Counted from the first letter of the stretch, positions 1 through 7,501 are shown. The stretch: 8,423 bases of DNA from Gemmatimonadota bacterium (GCA_023249395.1 JAHFCS010000069.1:1-8423); one strand, 5' to 3'. The notes: generated from the letters alone by a model not told the origin. Made by a program: numbers and translations.

Positions 1-370
1 GCCGACTTCCGAGAATCTCCTCGGTGGCCGCCGAGTCCGTACCGCTCGGAAGGATATCGAGATTCTCGTTTCCTTCGACCGGATAGATCACCTTGTCCAG
101 TGACGTGCCGAAGACGAAGCTGTCGTAGATCCCGTGTGGGTCGCCGATCGAAAGGAGTGACTGGATCGGCGGGATCTCCCCCGCGAGATCGCCGATCACT
201 ACGCGGCGATGCGCGGCCTCCGCGCGACCAATGCCTATCGCGACATAAGCGGCCTCGACCGGATCGTCAGAGACAACGAGCACGGAGGAGTAGCCCCTGA
301 CCGCCATCGCCGCCTGCCGTCCCGAGCGCTCGTAAACTGCTCCTGCAGGCGGCGAAGCCTCGTCTGTCAC
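1..370 (-). CDS. BY-kinase/MinD-like P-loop protein with degenerate Walker A (3' end beyond window)
   Basis: The first 123 residues of a minus-strand gene are visible; the C-terminus lies beyond the left edge. I chose the GTG at 370-368 because its first bases overlap the TGA of the SPOR gene (GTGA, 4-nt overlap) and a GAGG at 378-381 sits 7 nt upstream. An ATG at residue 22 is an alternative. Residues 29-120 follow, by eye, the order of the CpsD/CapB/Wzc tyrosine-kinase ATPase domain: a first strand (SVLVVSDDP, 29-37), a helix, a second strand (RRVVIGDLAGE, 55-65), then GIYDSFVFGTSLDKVI and NLDILPSG, which resemble the family's 'GLSDVL..' and 'NLDVLPAG' blocks. The usual P-loop PGEGKST is replaced by PVEAAY, so the ATP-binding lysine is missing, and the Walker A' stretch is also altered. 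I infer a cytoplasmic pseudo-ATPase, perhaps regulatory or structural. The family call is tentative; Walker B and any tyrosine tail are outside the window. Confidence 0.6.
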   Translation of the reverse strand, partial: MTDEASPPAGAVYERSGRQAAMAVRGYSSVLVVSDDPVEAAYVAIGIGRAEAAHRRVVIGDLAGEIPPIQSLLSIGDPHGIYDSFVFGTSLDKVIYPVEGNENLDILPSGTDSAATEEILGSR

Positions 371-1863
371 GACCCGGCCTCGTACACCCAGTACTGCCTC
401 TTCGAATCCCGCCCGACGCGATCCGCTTCGTCTCTCGTTGCGTACGGTCCGAGGACGACGCGGTATATCGCTGTCCCTCCGGTTTGAGTCGGGACGACAC
501 GCGGGTGCGCGCCCCCGATGTCGATGCTGGCGGCAATCTCCTGTGCCCTCTGCTCGTTGAGCACGGCGGCAAACGAAACGAGGAAGCCCGCTGCGCGGCG
601 CTGAGGCAGTGCCGTCGGCGGCGGGACAAACGGGGGAAGCATCGTCGGATACGCGTCTCTCAGTGGCGGTGAAGGCCGGCTGCTGTCGATCTGCTGCGCC
701 GGAACGGAGTCGCCGTGCGAGGTCGCGGCTTGAGAGTCGAATGTCACCGGTTGATCGACCCCAGCCGAGCGCGGCCGGAATCCGTTCCAATAGAAGAAGT
801 ACCAGTAGTCCTTTGCTCCGCCGGCAACGGTGCGAACCGGATTGAGCGTCGAACCGTTCACGAATACGACGTCGGGTTTGCGGAGTGTAGCAATGGTAGA
901 CGACGGCGCGAACGCCGGGAGATCGGTCGTCCAGTCTGTTGCCACGCTGCCGATCAGCCGGCCGGTACCGATCGCGATCACCCACGCGGAATCGGCGCCA
1001 TTGGCCGGCTTGGCAAGGATCAATTGTCCCAGGGGATCGACACGCAACTCTGTCGCCGCGGCTGGAAGGTCGATCGTGCCGGTGACGGATTCGCTGTATC
1101 TGTCGGCCACTGCTATCCGAGGCGACTCGTGGAGCGCGACATACACGCGATCCCCGCTCGGCGTCGGGGCCATGGCTTCGGCTTCGCCGCGAACGCGGAT
1201 CTCCTTGAGAGGTGAGAGGTCGCGTGTGCGGACTCCGACGAGTCCGGCACGAGAGGTGAAATAAAGACGGTCTCCAGCCTGCGTCCGCGCACCCCGCGTG
1301 ACACCGGACAGAGATGCGCTATCGAGAATGCCGTCGTCCGGCGGACGCATCAACCAGAGGCGCGTTGACGTGCCGAGGGGACCGACGATTATGATTGCGC
1401 CATCGGGCTGCGGGTAGACCGCCTGCGCGGGTTGTGGAGGTTTGAAGGTCCAGTCTCCGCTGGGTGTCAGGCGTGTGATGCCGCCACCGGGAGCGATGCC
1501 ATAAATCTCATTGCCGTCGACTGACGAGACGCCTGCGAGCTTTGCTTTGGGGGCCGCGCTTCGCACTTCTCCCATCCTCAGGTCGACGCGGCGCGGCTGG
1601 CCCTTGTCGTCAGTGAACGCAATCAGGCCGGCGTCGGGATCGAAGGCGAGAACCCTTCCGACCGCGGGGGATCCGGCTGCCGCCCAGACTACCGAGTCGA
1701 GGCGCGCGAAAAGATACGCCCGTGCAGTCCCGCCCATGCGGGGAAGGCGCAGCACAATCGCGTCCGGTCCGCGAGAGGTTGTCGCGGATTGTGCGCTCTC
1801 CGACGCCTGCCGGTCACCGCGACATGCGGCGACGGCAAGCGTCAGCGCGATCAGCCGGCGCAA
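367..1863 (-). CDS. SPOR-domain lipoprotein with propeller-like repeats
   Basis: This 498-residue protein starts with a TTG codon, 4 nt after the stop of the upstream barrel gene. TTG is chosen because it yields a perfect short lipoprotein signal (MRRLIALTLAVAAC, lipid-bearing Cys14) and no ATG or GTG lies nearby upstream. No strong Shine-Dalgarno is visible, so translational coupling is likely. Residue 15 is Arg rather than Asp, which by the E. coli rule would send it to the outer membrane. Residues 35-345 are rich in short beta-strand repeats like a YVTN/WD40-type propeller (for example PTPSGDRVYVALHESPRIAV). A very aromatic stretch YWYFFYW (353-359) and a Pro-rich linker (about 395-420) follow. 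Residues 424-498 match a SPOR domain: GFLVSFAAV, an A-rich helix, then YRVVLGPYATRDEA. SPOR domains bind denuded glycan strands of septal peptidoglycan, so a periplasmic envelope or division role is inferred. It overlaps the following pseudo-kinase gene by 4 nt. Confidence 0.8.
   Translation of the reverse strand: MRRLIALTLAVAACRGDRQASESAQSATTSRGPDAIVLRLPRMGGTARAYLFARLDSVVWAAAGSPAVGRVLAFDPDAGLIAFTDDKGQPRRVDLRMGEVRSAAPKAKLAGVSSVDGNEIYGIAPGGGITRLTPSGDWTFKPPQPAQAVYPQPDGAIIIVGPLGTSTRLWLMRPPDDGILDSASLSGVTRGARTQAGDRLYFTSRAGLVGVRTRDLSPLKEIRVRGEAEAMAPTPSGDRVYVALHESPRIAVADRYSESVTGTIDLPAAATELRVDPLGQLILAKPANGADSAWVIAIGTGRLIGSVATDWTTDLPAFAPSSTIATLRKPDVVFVNGSTLNPVRTVAGGAKDYWYFFYWNGFRPRSAGVDQPVTFDSQAATSHGDSVPAQQIDSSRPSPPLRDAYPTMLPPFVPPPTALPQRRAAGFLVSFAAVLNEQRAQEIAASIDIGGAHPRVVPTQTGGTAIYRVVLGPYATRDEADRVGRDSKRQYWVYEAGS
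787..807 (-). other. Aromatic cluster YWYFFYW in the SPOR lipoprotein
   Basis: Residues 353-359 of the SPOR lipoprotein are seven consecutive aromatic residues, followed by NGFRPR. The cluster separates the propeller-like region from the Pro-rich linker leading to the SPOR domain. It is too short for a membrane span; a surface patch for protein or glycan contact is a guess. Confidence 0.5.
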
Positions 1864-1867
1864 CAGG

Positions 1868-4800
1868 TCAGAAGCTCGGCCCCAGCGAGAAGGTCCAGTT
1901 CGCCTTCCGACCAGCCTGGTCGAGGGGCTTCGCGTAAGCCCATTTTAGAATGGCGATGTTGAAGAGGTTCATCTTCATCTCGAAACCGTAGCTCCGCAAA
2001 GGGTAGCGCTGAAGCGTGAAATCATAATTCGACGGCTTCGATAGCGATACCGTCTGGCCGGTATTCCAGGCCAGGCCAGCATCGTAGAAAAAGGCTCCGT
2101 CAACAGGCGGCAGCCCAATCGGGAGAGACCCGAGGTCGAACCGCCGGATGATCGGGAACCTTACTTCGAAATTCGCAACGGCGACACGGCTTCCCACCAG
2201 CTGTGCCGTAGTGCATGTGTTTGAGCCACCGATGAACGAAACGCATTCGTAGCCACTGAAGTTGGCGTCATCGTAGCCGCGGACGAATTCCGGGCGGCCG
2301 ATGTATTTCGGAAACGCAAGCTCGTCGCGCCCGACCGATGCGCTCGTGAGGAAACGCGTCGCCAGAGTGAGCGTGTTGAAGATCAGCGGGTCGTAACGAC
2401 GGTAATCGGCCAGATACTCGGTCCATCTCAGAGTTCCGACGGAGGGCGTAATCTGGAACCGGTAACGCCGGCCCATGATCGGGCCGGTGAGGCCGAGCAG
2501 CGAGTTATCGGACACGTAGGCGAGCGAGGGAGAGGCGAAGTTGAAAGCCGGCTCCGAGCTGACGTTCTCGAGCTGCGGGGCGTTGCATACCGACCCATCG
2601 CGCGAGCAAACCTGCGTCAGTGCAATGATCGACCGCCCGATGCTGTTGAACTGCAGCCCTGCCTCGAGCCGCGAGAAGCGGTTGAACGGGTACTGCGTCG
2701 TCAGCGAAGCATTCCGCAGGACGTACCGGGTGAATGGAGTAGCCAGCAGCACTCCACCCTGGATTGGCGTGACCGACGTGCCCTGCGTCTGGGGGAGATA
2801 CACCGGCTGCTGGTACGCCGCGGCGGTGTACTGCCAGCGGTGACTGAGATTTGCGTATGCCGCAAACAGACTCGCATCGCTGAGCTGGCCGTAGAGTGAA
2901 GCAGAGAGCGCAATCTGATGGTTGCCAAGGAGATCGCTGAGAACGATCGTCGTCCCTCCATTGAACCCGCTCAGACCGTACTGATTCCCCGTTCCGTAGC
3001 CGATCTCCGGCTGCGCGATGTAGTCCGGTTTGAAGCCGACGTGATACGCGTAGTCCTTGAACCGCGTGGTGTCGGGAAGCGCAAAGTCGGCGTTCGAGTT
3101 GAGAGTCGCGACACTCGTCACGGCGGTATCGCGAAACTGCGTCTCCGGCGTCGAGAGAACACTCGACGCGCGCGCTCCCGTCTGGGCGCGGTAGACCGAG
3201 CCGGTTTGCGACCCTGCTGCTCGACCCGTGTCCGACGGCTGCAGAGCCGGCGTCGTTGCCAGTGGCTGGATCGACGGATTCATCACGAGTCCCGTGGCAG
3301 CCGCCGACGCCGATTGGAACGCGACCGTCCGGAGCGAGCGCGGATTGTCCATCGCCCACACGGTGTAATCGCCGTTCTCGTAGTACGTGAACGCCATCCG
3401 GTCGGCGTCACGCGCCCAGGTCAGGGCGGGACTGTATTCGGTGATCGCTGAAACACCGCCCAGCACATTCGTCAGCTGGTATTGCTTGCGGTCGCCAAGA
3501 TCGAAGAGGAAAATGTTTGCGACTCCCGTTCGATCGGATATGTAGGCCACCGATGAGCCGCCGGGAGCCCAGACCGGATTGAGGTTGAGGCCGGCCTGAC
3601 CTGGCAGCACTTCGACGTTGCGCGTCTGCATGTCAAGCAGCGCGATCTGCCACTTGCTGATCTTGAGCCGCTGGATGTCCGTTTGCGGACCGCGATCGGT
3701 TGCGAAAGCGATGTACTTGCCGTCCGGCGACCAGCTGGGCTGGAGGTCGCCGTAAAGGTCGTTCGTCAGCGCGCTGAGATTTTTTCCGTCGGCATCCACA
3801 ATGAAGAGATCGGTGATACCGCCGCGCGTCCCACTGAAGACGATCTGCTTGTCGTCGGGCGACCACGAGGGACCCGTCACCGCATCGACGGCGAGATCGA
3901 GACGCTTCCTCACCTTCCGGCTGGGGATGTCGAGCAGATAGAGAACGTCCTTGCCTTCACGCTGGGCGGTGAAGGCAAGCGTCCTGCCATCGTTGGAGAA
4001 CGCGCTCTGCGAGTAGAGCAGGCGGAGCTCCTCGAAGTTGGGATCGGTGGTGCTCTTCACGAGACGCTTAACGCGCTCACCCGTGCGCGCGTTGCCAAGC
4101 CACAGGTCGATGAACACCTCGCCCCTCTTCCAGTTGCCGTTGGACAGGAAGGCGATGTAGTTACCGTCGTTCGACAGCACAGGCGCGAGGAAAATCTCTC
4201 CGCCCGAGCGCTTGCGGGTCAGCAGCGGCTGCGCGAAAGCGCGCGGACGCTGGTACATCGATGCGGCAGGCAGGTACTGCGACTGAACCGCCTCGCGCCA
4301 TGCGCTGCTCAGATCGTCGAGCGACATGCCGAGCTCGCGCTGGAATGCGCGCGCAATGCCGGCTGACATCGAGCTGCGAAGGATTTCGCCGATCGCCGCG
4401 TCGCCCCATCTCTCGCCGACGTACTGCCAGAGCGACTCTCCGTAGCGATACGGGAAGTACTGGTCAGGTCGCTCGGTCATTTGCTGGATCGTCGGGATCT
4501 TGCCGTTGACGGCGGCGTCACGCAGCCAGCCGGCCGTGAGGGGGTGGGTCGGACCGATCGACAGATACTCCGCCATTCCCTCCATGAACCAGAGTGGCGG
4601 GTCGAGTCGCTCCATCGCCTGCTGGTTTGCACCGGCGCGACCGCGCGCGAAGACGTCGTACTGGAACTCGTGGACCATTTCGTGGGCGAGGACGTGCTCG
4701 AAGCTCCCGAGGTCTCCAGTGAGCGGCAGAATGAGCCGGTGGCGCCCGCCTTCGGTGACTCCGCCCACTCCCTCGCCGAGGTCACCGGTGACGTTGTTCT

Positions 4801-5089
4801 GCCCGAAATCCGCCCGTGAGGCGAAGAGAATGATCGGCTTCTTCTCGCGGAACTGGTGCCCGAGCACCCGCGACAGCCGGGCATACGAGCGCTCCGCCAT
4901 CCGTGCGGCGTCCATCACCGCCGCCCGCTCCTCGGGGTAGTAGTGAACGAGGAAATGCTCGGTCTCCAGCACCCGCCAGGTGAAGTGTTTGTACTGCACC
5001 TGGTTCATGCCGAAGTATTGCTGAGCTTGCAGCTGCGAGGCGAAGCTGAGTGCAATCACGGCCACTAGTCCACGTAGGACGACTCTCAT
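1868..5089 (-). CDS. Outer-membrane fusion protein: peptidase-MA-like domain, TolB-like propeller, Omp85-type barrel
   Basis: This 1073-residue exported protein has a signal peptide (residues 1-22, likely cut LQA|QQ). Residues about 35-270 resemble a gluzincin (peptidase MA type) domain: HEMVH at 136-140 gives the zinc histidines and catalytic Glu137, and PPLWFMEGMAEYLS (164-177) supplies the downstream glutamate, probably Glu170. Residues about 295-580 hold PD40/TolB-like repeats (SWSPDDKQIVFSG at 408-420, SWSPDGKYIAFATDRG at 452-467). A Ser/Thr/Ala-rich linker (about 585-675) leads to a barrel (about 690-1073) with VRGY at 936-939, matching the Omp85 loop-6 RGF/Y motif, and a terminal Phe typical of barrel insertion signals. 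Two close cysteine pairs (828/835 and 949/959) could form disulfides in loops. No POTRA repeats are evident; the propeller occupies their place. The start follows the rsfS stop by 15 nt, with GGGCGGG 7 nt before ATG. It is probably an active or substrate-binding outer-membrane protein; the substrate is unknown. Confidence 0.85.
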   Translation of the reverse strand: MRVVLRGLVAVIALSFASQLQAQQYFGMNQVQYKHFTWRVLETEHFLVHYYPEERAAVMDAARMAERSYARLSRVLGHQFREKKPIILFASRADFGQNNVTGDLGEGVGGVTEGGRHRLILPLTGDLGSFEHVLAHEMVHEFQYDVFARGRAGANQQAMERLDPPLWFMEGMAEYLSIGPTHPLTAGWLRDAAVNGKIPTIQQMTERPDQYFPYRYGESLWQYVGERWGDAAIGEILRSSMSAGIARAFQRELGMSLDDLSSAWREAVQSQYLPAASMYQRPRAFAQPLLTRKRSGGEIFLAPVLSNDGNYIAFLSNGNWKRGEVFIDLWLGNARTGERVKRLVKSTTDPNFEELRLLYSQSAFSNDGRTLAFTAQREGKDVLYLLDIPSRKVRKRLDLAVDAVTGPSWSPDDKQIVFSGTRGGITDLFIVDADGKNLSALTNDLYGDLQPSWSPDGKYIAFATDRGPQTDIQRLKISKWQIALLDMQTRNVEVLPGQAGLNLNPVWAPGGSSVAYISDRTGVANIFLFDLGDRKQYQLTNVLGGVSAITEYSPALTWARDADRMAFTYYENGDYTVWAMDNPRSLRTVAFQSASAAATGLVMNPSIQPLATTPALQPSDTGRAAGSQTGSVYRAQTGARASSVLSTPETQFRDTAVTSVATLNSNADFALPDTTRFKDYAYHVGFKPDYIAQPEIGYGTGNQYGLSGFNGGTTIVLSDLLGNHQIALSASLYGQLSDASLFAAYANLSHRWQYTAAAYQQPVYLPQTQGTSVTPIQGGVLLATPFTRYVLRNASLTTQYPFNRFSRLEAGLQFNSIGRSIIALTQVCSRDGSVCNAPQLENVSSEPAFNFASPSLAYVSDNSLLGLTGPIMGRRYRFQITPSVGTLRWTEYLADYRRYDPLIFNTLTLATRFLTSASVGRDELAFPKYIGRPEFVRGYDDANFSGYECVSFIGGSNTCTTAQLVGSRVAVANFEVRFPIIRRFDLGSLPIGLPPVDGAFFYDAGLAWNTGQTVSLSKPSNYDFTLQRYPLRSYGFEMKMNLFNIAILKWAYAKPLDQAGRKANWTFSLGPSF

Positions 5090-5104
5090 TGTTTTACCCG
5101 CCCT

Positions 5105-5479
5105 TTAATCAGTTGCCACCACAGCGGCATCACTCCAGAGCCGTTCTATCTGGTAGAACGACCTGAGCGTAGGGTGAAATATGTGGACCACGAAATCCAC
5201 AAAATCGAGCAGCACCCACCGGCCCTGCTGGAGACCCTCCGTATGGTGAACACGAACTCCCTCTTTCTTTAACACCGCTATCAGGTGCTCCCCTATGGCT
5301 CTCACGTGAGTATCCGAAGTTCCGCTGGCTATCACGAAGTAGTCAGTCATGTCCGTCACGCCTTGCAGGTTCAGCAGTACGACGTCGTTGGCTTTCATGT
5401 CCTGACAGAGACTGGCGGCAAGCTTAGGTGCGAAAGCCGGCTCGCGCGCCGGTGTTGCTGGGGAAAGAGAGGTCGCCAT
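5105..5479 (-). CDS. rsfS: Ribosome silencing factor RsfS
   Basis: This 124-residue protein (family formerly YbeB/Iojap) binds ribosomal protein L14 on the 50S subunit and blocks subunit joining when nutrients are scarce. The conserved core is intact: MKANDVVLLNLQGVTDMTDY at 28-47, FVIASGTSDTHVRAI, the EGLQQGRWVLLDFVDFVVH block with its Trp and Asp residues, then IFHP, FYQIERLW and SDA near the end. Length fits the family, with roughly 20 extra variable N-terminal residues. The ATG at 5479 has GGAG 4 nt upstream. In many bacteria this gene follows nadD; here no nadD is adjacent. It appears to be the first gene of a unit that runs into the outer-membrane fusion protein 15 nt downstream, and it lies behind its own candidate promoter and the rplI terminator. 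Confidence 0.95.
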   Translation of the reverse strand: MATSLSPATPAREPAFAPKLAASLCQDMKANDVVLLNLQGVTDMTDYFVIASGTSDTHVRAIGEHLIAVLKKEGVRVHHTEGLQQGRWVLLDFVDFVVHIFHPTLRSFYQIERLWSDAAVVATD

Positions 5480-5532
5480 GCGGCTCCGTGAGAGAGATGA
5501 ATGTTGGCGCTCGCTTTTGCGCCACCTACAAT

Positions 5533-5562
5533 ATCATACGTTGGGGCACAAAGTTCCGTTAA
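5533..5562 (-). promoter_or_regulatory. Candidate sigma-70-type promoter of the rsfS operon
   Basis: On the minus strand, TTAACG (5562-5557, 4/6 to TTGACA) and TATGAT (5538-5533, 5/6 to TATAAT) are separated by 18 nt. The site lies between the rplI terminator and the rsfS start, in the most AT-rich part of this gap, where a promoter is needed. The exact boxes are not certain. Confidence 0.45.
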
Positions 5563-5595
5563 CAAAGGGTATCCGCATTTCCAGAGCCAGCCAAG

Positions 5596-5632
5596 TGATA
5601 AAAAGGGCCCGCCGGTAACATCCGGCGGGCCC
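5596..5632 (-). terminator. Strong intrinsic terminator after rplI
   Basis: A perfect 11-bp GC-only stem (5605-5615 with 5622-5632) closes a 6-nt loop and, on the minus strand, is followed at once by TTTTTAT. It lies 25 nt past the rplI stop and should end the rpsF-rpsR-DUF2232-rplI transcript before the rsfS promoter. Confidence 0.93.
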
Positions 5633-5657
5633 TCGCTGCAGCAGCGCCGACAGACGG

Positions 5658-6101
5658 CTACTGCTTGATGACCCAGACCTTGATCTCGGGATGCACGTCG
5701 GCGTGAAGGCGGATCGAAACGCGATAAACTCCGAGCGCCTTGATCGGCTCCTTGAGGTCGATCTGCCGCTTCTCGACGGTGTATCCCTGCTCGGCCAGCT
5801 GCTGTGCGATGTCCGCCGTCGTCACCGAGCCGAAGAGCTTTCCTTCCTCTCCGACACGGGCAGAGAACGTGAGCGACACCTGCTCGAGCTTCGACGCGAA
5901 TTCCTGCGCCGCCGTGCGACGCGACTCCTCCGCAGACTCGAGACGCTGGCGCTCCCGCTCGATCCGCTTCTTGTTGCCCGGGGTCGCTTCATACGCGACG
6001 CCCCGCGGAAGCAGGTAGTTGCGCGCGTAGCCGGGTGAAACCTTCACGATGTCGCCCGGGTGACCGAGCTTCTCGACTGCCTGCCGAAGAATGACTTCCA
6101 T
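5658..6101 (-). CDS. rplI: 50S ribosomal protein L9
   Basis: This 147-residue protein is a normal-length bL9, which binds 23S rRNA at the base of the L1 stalk and helps maintain translational fidelity. The N-terminal domain shows MEVILRQAVEKLGHPGDIV, VSPGYARNYLLPRG and the A..AT segment. A long charged helix (about 48-80, rich in K, R and E) connects to the C-terminal domain with LFGSVTTADIAQQL. The reading frame is open further upstream to 6224, but those codons overlap the DUF2232 gene and do not resemble L9. The ATG at 6101 is chosen because it gives the family N-terminus and has AGGAAG (6108-6113) 6 nt upstream. It is the last gene of the ribosomal operon; no dnaB follows, unlike in many other bacteria. 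Confidence 0.97.
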   Translation of the reverse strand: MEVILRQAVEKLGHPGDIVKVSPGYARNYLLPRGVAYEATPGNKKRIERERQRLESAEESRRTAAQEFASKLEQVSLTFSARVGEEGKLFGSVTTADIAQQLAEQGYTVEKRQIDLKEPIKALGVYRVSIRLHADVHPEIKVWVIKQ

Positions 6102-6107
6102 GACGTG

Positions 6108-6113
6108 CTTCCT
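6108..6113 (-). promoter_or_regulatory. Shine-Dalgarno site fixing the rplI start
   Basis: AGGAAG on the minus strand, 6 nt before the ATG at 6101. It decides against the longer in-frame extension of rplI. Confidence 0.8.
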
Positions 6114-6126
6114 GTTGAGAGTGGTT

Positions 6127-6147
6127 CGCGGCCGTCGGACGGCCACG
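6127..6147 (-). other. Hairpin in the rplI leader
   Basis: Between the DUF2232 stop and the rplI Shine-Dalgarno, the minus strand can form a 9-bp stem (6147-6139 with 6135-6127, one G-U pair) with a 3-nt CCG loop. A T-rich run precedes it rather than follows it, so it is not an intrinsic terminator. It could be an RNA processing or stability element. Confidence 0.4.
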
Positions 6148-6165
6148 AGAGAAAAAATTAACGGA

Positions 6166-7272
6166 TCAGACGGCTTTTGGTTGCAGCCGAGTTCTCCAGT
6201 CGACCCATGTGTCACCGAGTCCAAGCGTGAACGCGAGTGCCGCGATCGGGAATATCGGGCTGATCAGAAATCCAAGCATGTCCGCGAGAATGACGACGAC
6301 GATGAACGATCCGACGAGCGCCATGATGAGGCGGCCGACTCTCCCTCTGGATATCCAGCCGAGGATTCCAAGACCCCGGAGCACGTAGAGTGAGCCGAAG
6401 AACGCGAGAAGGTTGAGTCCGGCGACCTTCGCCTCGGCAAATGCCGGGAGCAGGTACACGGACGCGCCGACAGCGACGCCCCACACCAGCTGATCGTTGA
6501 AGCGGAAATCCCGCAGGCGCCCAAGCATCGGCCCGATCGCAGCTGAGTTCAACCTGTGGTACAGCGACCACGCGAGAGCCATCGCTGCCAGAGACTCCAG
6601 CCCCAGCACCGCGGCGACGAGGGGGGACGACCACCGCGGAATGTCGAGGAGCTGTTGCTCCGTCATTTCATTCAGCCGCTGGAGGGCGGGCGACTTGTCT
6701 ACCTGGTCCTTCCAGGGCTCGGTCGCTGCCCCAATGCGGAGCTGATTGATCGATTCGTCGTTCCGGCGGGTGAACTCGGCCGTCATGGTGCCGCCGATTC
6801 GCTTCGGGCCGTCGGGAGAGAGGAAAACGATCGCGAATCCGAGCCCGGACGCCAGCGCGAGCGTTGCAAGAGCTCGCGAAATGAAAGCCTGTCCGGGAGT
6901 GAACAGGCTCACGAGCCCAAAGCTGGCGGCCAGGAGCAGCGTCCACCCGCGGGCGAGTGAGTTGTACCCGCTCGTGCCCGAGAATGCCCACATTCGCTCG
7001 AGCGATCCGTATTGCGCGTCCGGCCGCGCCGAAGGCCACAGGATCAACCCCAGCGCGAGCAGAAGCCAGATCATGGCGAGCGAGAGTTTTCCTCCCTGCC
7101 GCCAACCGACGATCATGCACGAAGCCGTGAGAGCGACGAGCAGCATGAGAGTCTGCTCGACCGGAAAGATGACCCGCATCTGCGGGATCAACGGAACGGC
7201 GAGGATAGTGATGAGCGCCAGAACGCGGCCCCACGATCCCTTGCTGCGGCCCGGAACCACGCTGGCAGTCAT
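6166..7272 (-). CDS. DUF2232 (YybS-like) multi-pass membrane protein
   Basis: This 368-residue protein has about eight or nine hydrophobic segments (roughly residues 16-36, 40-57, 63-80, 108-125, 132-152, 214-238, 260-277, 284-306 and 313-349). A polar region (about 153-213) lies between segments five and six. The C-terminal half fits DUF2232/YybS: GLNLLAFFGSLYVLRGLGIL (285-304) and LGLGDTWVDWRTRL (350-363). Function is unknown. YybS-like genes recur between rpsR and rplI in several phyla, which agrees with this position. The ATG at 7272 follows the rpsR stop by one nucleotide, with only a weak, distant Shine-Dalgarno-like AAGGG, so its translation is probably coupled to rpsR. The last residues (RLQPKAV) end 64 nt before rplI. 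It is an inner-membrane protein, perhaps a substrate-binding or transporter-like component. Confidence 0.85.
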   Translation of the reverse strand: MTASVVPGRSKGSWGRVLALITILAVPLIPQMRVIFPVEQTLMLLVALTASCMIVGWRQGGKLSLAMIWLLLALGLILWPSARPDAQYGSLERMWAFSGTSGYNSLARGWTLLLAASFGLVSLFTPGQAFISRALATLALASGLGFAIVFLSPDGPKRIGGTMTAEFTRRNDESINQLRIGAATEPWKDQVDKSPALQRLNEMTEQQLLDIPRWSSPLVAAVLGLESLAAMALAWSLYHRLNSAAIGPMLGRLRDFRFNDQLVWGVAVGASVYLLPAFAEAKVAGLNLLAFFGSLYVLRGLGILGWISRGRVGRLIMALVGSFIVVVILADMLGFLISPIFPIAALAFTLGLGDTWVDWRTRLQPKAV

Positions 7273-7273
7273 G

Positions 7274-7495
7274 CTACGCGGTGTGTCCCTTCAAGTACGG
7301 GATCAGCGCCAGGTACCGTGCGCGTTTTATCGCGGTCGAAAGCTGTCGCTGATGGCGGGCGCAGGTACCGCTCAGCCGGCTTGGAAGGATCTTGCCCTGG
7401 TCGGTGATGAAGCGACCGAGCGTGCGGTCGTCCTTGTAGTCGATCCAGCGCACTCGCCCCTCGCAGAAGGGGCAGCTTTTCTGTGGTCGTCTCAT
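7274..7495 (-). CDS. rpsR: 30S ribosomal protein S18, zinc-binding form
   Basis: This 73-residue bS18 pairs with S6 on the platform of the 30S subunit. It shows the core FITDQGKILPSRLSGTCARH followed by QRQLSTAIKRARYLALIPY. CPFC at residues 8-11 and CARH at 44-47 form a four-ligand (C-C-C-H) zinc site, so this is the C+ type rather than the zinc-free paralogue found in zinc-starvation loci. It begins 6 nt after the rpsF stop and ends 1 nt before the DUF2232 ATG. Only a weak GAGG, about 11 nt before the ATG and inside the end of rpsF, could serve as ribosome binding site, suggesting coupling. No ssb lies between rpsF and rpsR. Confidence 0.97.
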   Translation of the reverse strand: MRRPQKSCPFCEGRVRWIDYKDDRTLGRFITDQGKILPSRLSGTCARHQRQLSTAIKRARYLALIPYLKGHTA

Positions 7496-7501
7496 GTGTG
7501 T

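Noticed and set aside
3683..4366. A 227-codon open frame on the plus strand
   Set aside because: It is antisense to the propeller part of the Omp85 fusion and shows no recognisable domain; a shadow of codon bias.
6102..6224. N-terminal extension of rplI by 41 codons
   Set aside because: The added residues overlap the DUF2232 gene and do not resemble L9, while the internal ATG has a good Shine-Dalgarno and the family N-terminus.
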